Source: Candidatus Atribacteria bacterium
GTDB lineage: Bacteria > Atribacterota > Atribacteria > Atribacterales > Atribacteraceae
Length of the DNA: 45,898 bases
NCBI GenBank assembly: GCA_003561145.1
Contig: PWXL01000132.1
Span: forward strand, 1 to 45,898
Direction: 5' to 3'
The notes beneath the pieces were generated by a model. It was given only the letters and a program-made list of their open reading frames with translations. It was not told where the DNA came from and ran no database searches. Positions 44,204 to 45,898 of this stretch are shown here, piece after piece. The position numbers and the translations under genes were made by a program. Numbering within the stretch: position 1 is the first letter of the stretch; every line of letters starts with the position of its first letter.

Positions 44204-45201
44204 AGAGAGCAAGAATAGGTTTTTTCTTTTTTCGAACATTCGTCAATGCGTTGCTTTTCGGCATCGGGTTAGTATTGGCCGTTTACCTGGGGCTGGTTGG
44301 TTTTCAATACTACCTTTCCAGTAGTACCCTGCAGCTTCCTGATTTTCGTCAATTGGATTTGGTGGGTGCTGTGAACCAGGCCGCACAGATGGGTTTACAA
44401 ATGGAAGTCATGAGGGTTGAGAACGATCCATCCATGCCTTCCAATACGGTTTTAAGTCAAAACCCTTCTCCCGGTACAGAGGTGAAGCGAGGGCGAAGAA
44501 TACAGGTAGTAGTCAATGGAGCAGTGGGGACTGCCGAGGTGATGGCTGCCGGCACTGAGATGGCAATCGTGCCTGATGTAGTGGATATGGGTGCTCAGGA
44601 GGCACGTTATCTTCTGGAAGACGAAGGTTTTCGGATAGGAAGGGTTGTGGAGGTCACACATGATACACTTCCCGCAGGGTTAGTCATATCTCAGGATCCC
44701 CCGGCGGAAAGCAGTGTGCCCTCGGGTAACCAGGTAAATCTATTGGTGAGCAAAGGGAAAATCGAGGCGGAACCCCGTCCCGTGCAAGTGGAGGTACCTG
44801 ATGTCGTTGGACTCAAAGTTGAAGAAGCCCGCAGCCTATTGGCCCAGCGTGGCCTCCACGTTGGAAGGATAGAGGAAGTGCCCATGGCAGAACGCCATCC
44901 AGGTATCGTTATCCGGCAGACCATTGAAGCGGGAACCAATGTAACATCAGGAGAGACAGTCGGGTTAGCCGTGGCTACAGCAGTGGAGGGTTTGCAGGAA
45001 TTACGCCTGAGTTTCCCTCTTCCACAAGTTCAGGTGGATATCACTGTGGAGGTTATAGCTCAGGATGACCTTGGTGAGAGAGTTATTTATGAACGGGTTC
45101 ACCAGGGAGGAGAAACAGTGGAATTGACAGCACAAACCAAGGGACCGGGCAAGGTGACTATTTACCTCAACGGATATTACTATTGGGAGAGAGAGCTCTA
45201 A
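44194..45201 (+). CDS. Single-pass membrane protein with three PASTA domains, no kinase
   Basis: 335 residues. A cytoplasmic tail of only about ten residues (MAVKRARIGF) leads into a transmembrane helix (about 11-40). Three PASTA domains follow: about 46-109, 124-189 (IVPDVVDMGAQEAR) and 199-262 (VPDVVGLKVEEAR). The C-terminal beta-rich part (about 266-335) resembles the Ig-like end of PrkC-type kinases. PASTA domains bind muropeptides or lipid II. The gene sits where prkC lies in Firmicutes (between rsmB and rpe), but the kinase domain is missing. A role as an anchor or sensor acting through other partners is inferred. GGAGG precedes the ATG; 4 nt separate it from rpe. Confidence 0.85.
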   Translation: MAVKRARIGFFFFRTFVNALLFGIGLVLAVYLGLVGFQYYLSSSTLQLPDFRQLDLVGAVNQAAQMGLQMEVMRVENDPSMPSNTVLSQNPSPGTEVKRGRRIQVVVNGAVGTAEVMAAGTEMAIVPDVVDMGAQEARYLLEDEGFRIGRVVEVTHDTLPAGLVISQDPPAESSVPSGNQVNLLVSKGKIEAEPRPVQVEVPDVVGLKVEEARSLLAQRGLHVGRIEEVPMAERHPGIVIRQTIEAGTNVTSGETVGLAVATAVEGLQELRLSFPLPQVQVDITVEVIAQDDLGERVIYERVHQGGETVELTAQTKGPGKVTIYLNGYYYWEREL

Positions 45202-45205
45202 AATT

Positions 45206-45871
45206 ATGGCACAACTCGCTCCATCCATTCTCTCGTGTGACTTTTCACGCTTACGGGATCAACTGTATGCCGCTGAGCGGGGAGGAGCGCACATCATACA
45301 CATTGACGTGATGGACGGACATTTTGTTCCTAATCTCACATTTGGACCCCTGATGGTTCAGACGGTGCGGGAAATTCTTCCCAAAGCGTTACTGGACGTT
45401 CATTTGATGATGGATAATCCATTTTCCTTGATTGAACATTTTTCTGAAGCGGGAGCGGATTGGATTACCTTTCACCAGGAAGCAGTGGCGGATTTCGACC
45501 TGGTAGTGAACACAATCCGCCGCAGCGGGAGCTCACCCGGAATAGCGCTCTGTCCGGGGACACCCGTACATGTTCTGGATGGAATGCTTGAAAAACTCGA
45601 TATGGTGCTTTTGCTTACTGTTAATCCCGGTTTTGGGGGGCAGAAGTTCATTCACGGAATGGAGAAGAAAATAGAAAACCTGCGTGATCTCATTCGATGC
45701 CGGGGTTTGTCGACTCTCGTAGAGATCGATGGAGGAGTGAATCGACATAACATAGAATACCTGGCCTCCAGGGGGGCATCAGTGATCGTTGCCGGATCAT
45801 TTGTTTTTTCCGATCACGAACGCATCGAGAAAACGGTACGAGAACTCACGCACTTGATAGATGCATATTAA
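45206..45871 (+). CDS. rpe: Ribulose-phosphate 3-epimerase
   Basis: TIM-barrel metalloenzyme interconverting ribulose 5-phosphate and xylulose 5-phosphate in the pentose phosphate pathway. Typical blocks are LAPSILSCDFSRL at the N-terminus, HIDVMDGHFVPNLTFGP (metal ligands), DVHLMMDNP, VNPGFGGQKF and VEIDGGVN. 221 residues is standard. It closes the operon as in Firmicutes, where rpe follows prkC and rsgA. A T-run follows the stop, but no stem was found before the window ends. Confidence 0.96.
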   Translation: MAQLAPSILSCDFSRLRDQLYAAERGGAHIIHIDVMDGHFVPNLTFGPLMVQTVREILPKALLDVHLMMDNPFSLIEHFSEAGADWITFHQEAVADFDLVVNTIRRSGSSPGIALCPGTPVHVLDGMLEKLDMVLLLTVNPGFGGQKFIHGMEKKIENLRDLIRCRGLSTLVEIDGGVNRHNIEYLASRGASVIVAGSFVFSDHERIEKTVRELTHLIDAY

Positions 45872-45898
45872 TTTTTTACCACTCAGGTACCAGGAGCC

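Overview
The window is a gene-dense bacterial chromosome segment holding almost only housekeeping genes. I see one tRNA and no insertion sequence, phage gene or CRISPR array. By eye the base composition is moderate and even, with no block that looks foreign. All protein genes are on the + strand except rqcH. Many genes start with TTG or GTG, and many junctions overlap by 4 nt.

The gene order resembles Firmicutes and related monoderm-type lineages. Evidence is the run yicC-gmk-rpoZ-coaBC-priA-def-fmt-YugP peptidase-rsmB-PASTA protein-rpe, the run yggS-proC-divIVA-lspA-rluD, an RqcH of Bacillus-like length, and a [FeFe]-hydrogenase-like gene set typical of anaerobes. Several partners usual in Bacillus and Clostridium are missing from their expected places (sepF, remA, rlmN, prpC/prkC, rsgA). 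PriA is of a helicase-dead type. I therefore suggest an anaerobic, Firmicutes-like lineage, perhaps an uncultured or deep-branching one, and do not name a phylum.

Layout. (1) 1-2438: leader region, aspartate kinase and aspartate-semialdehyde dehydrogenase, which feed meso-diaminopimelate; MurE carries the matching DNPR specificity motif. (2) 2457-5873: tRNA-Leu(UAG) with terminator, then tig-clpP-clpX for protein folding and turnover. (3) 5887-12391: valS, a membrane SPOR-domain protein, and a five-gene module (DRTGG, anti-sigma-type ATPase, degenerate [FeFe]-hydrogenase-like protein, DRTGG, PHP). (4) 12482-28723: a complete dcw cluster from an array of MraZ boxes through mraZ, rsmH, ftsL, ftsI, murE, murF, mraY, murD, ftsW, murG, murC, murB, ftsQ, ftsA and ftsZ. 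(5) 28725-33891: radical SAM protein, yggS, proC, divIVA, lspA, rluD. (6) rqcH on the minus strand, convergent with rluD and divergent from yicC. (7) 35722-45871: nucleotide, coenzyme A, replication-restart and translation-initiation genes, then a kinase-less PASTA protein and rpe.

The points most worth following are: the putative sensory hydrogenase module, in which the proton-transfer cysteine is replaced by alanine; a PriA that has lost its helicase motifs but kept its zinc cysteines; a membrane PASTA protein that looks like PrkC without its kinase, at the prkC locus; an array of four to five MraZ boxes running into the mraZ ribosome-binding site; and an anomalous fmt start. No stretch over about 300 bases lacks a gene or annotated element; the longest non-coding parts are 1-146, 2543-2648, 12392-12535, 23300-23398 and 35620-35721.
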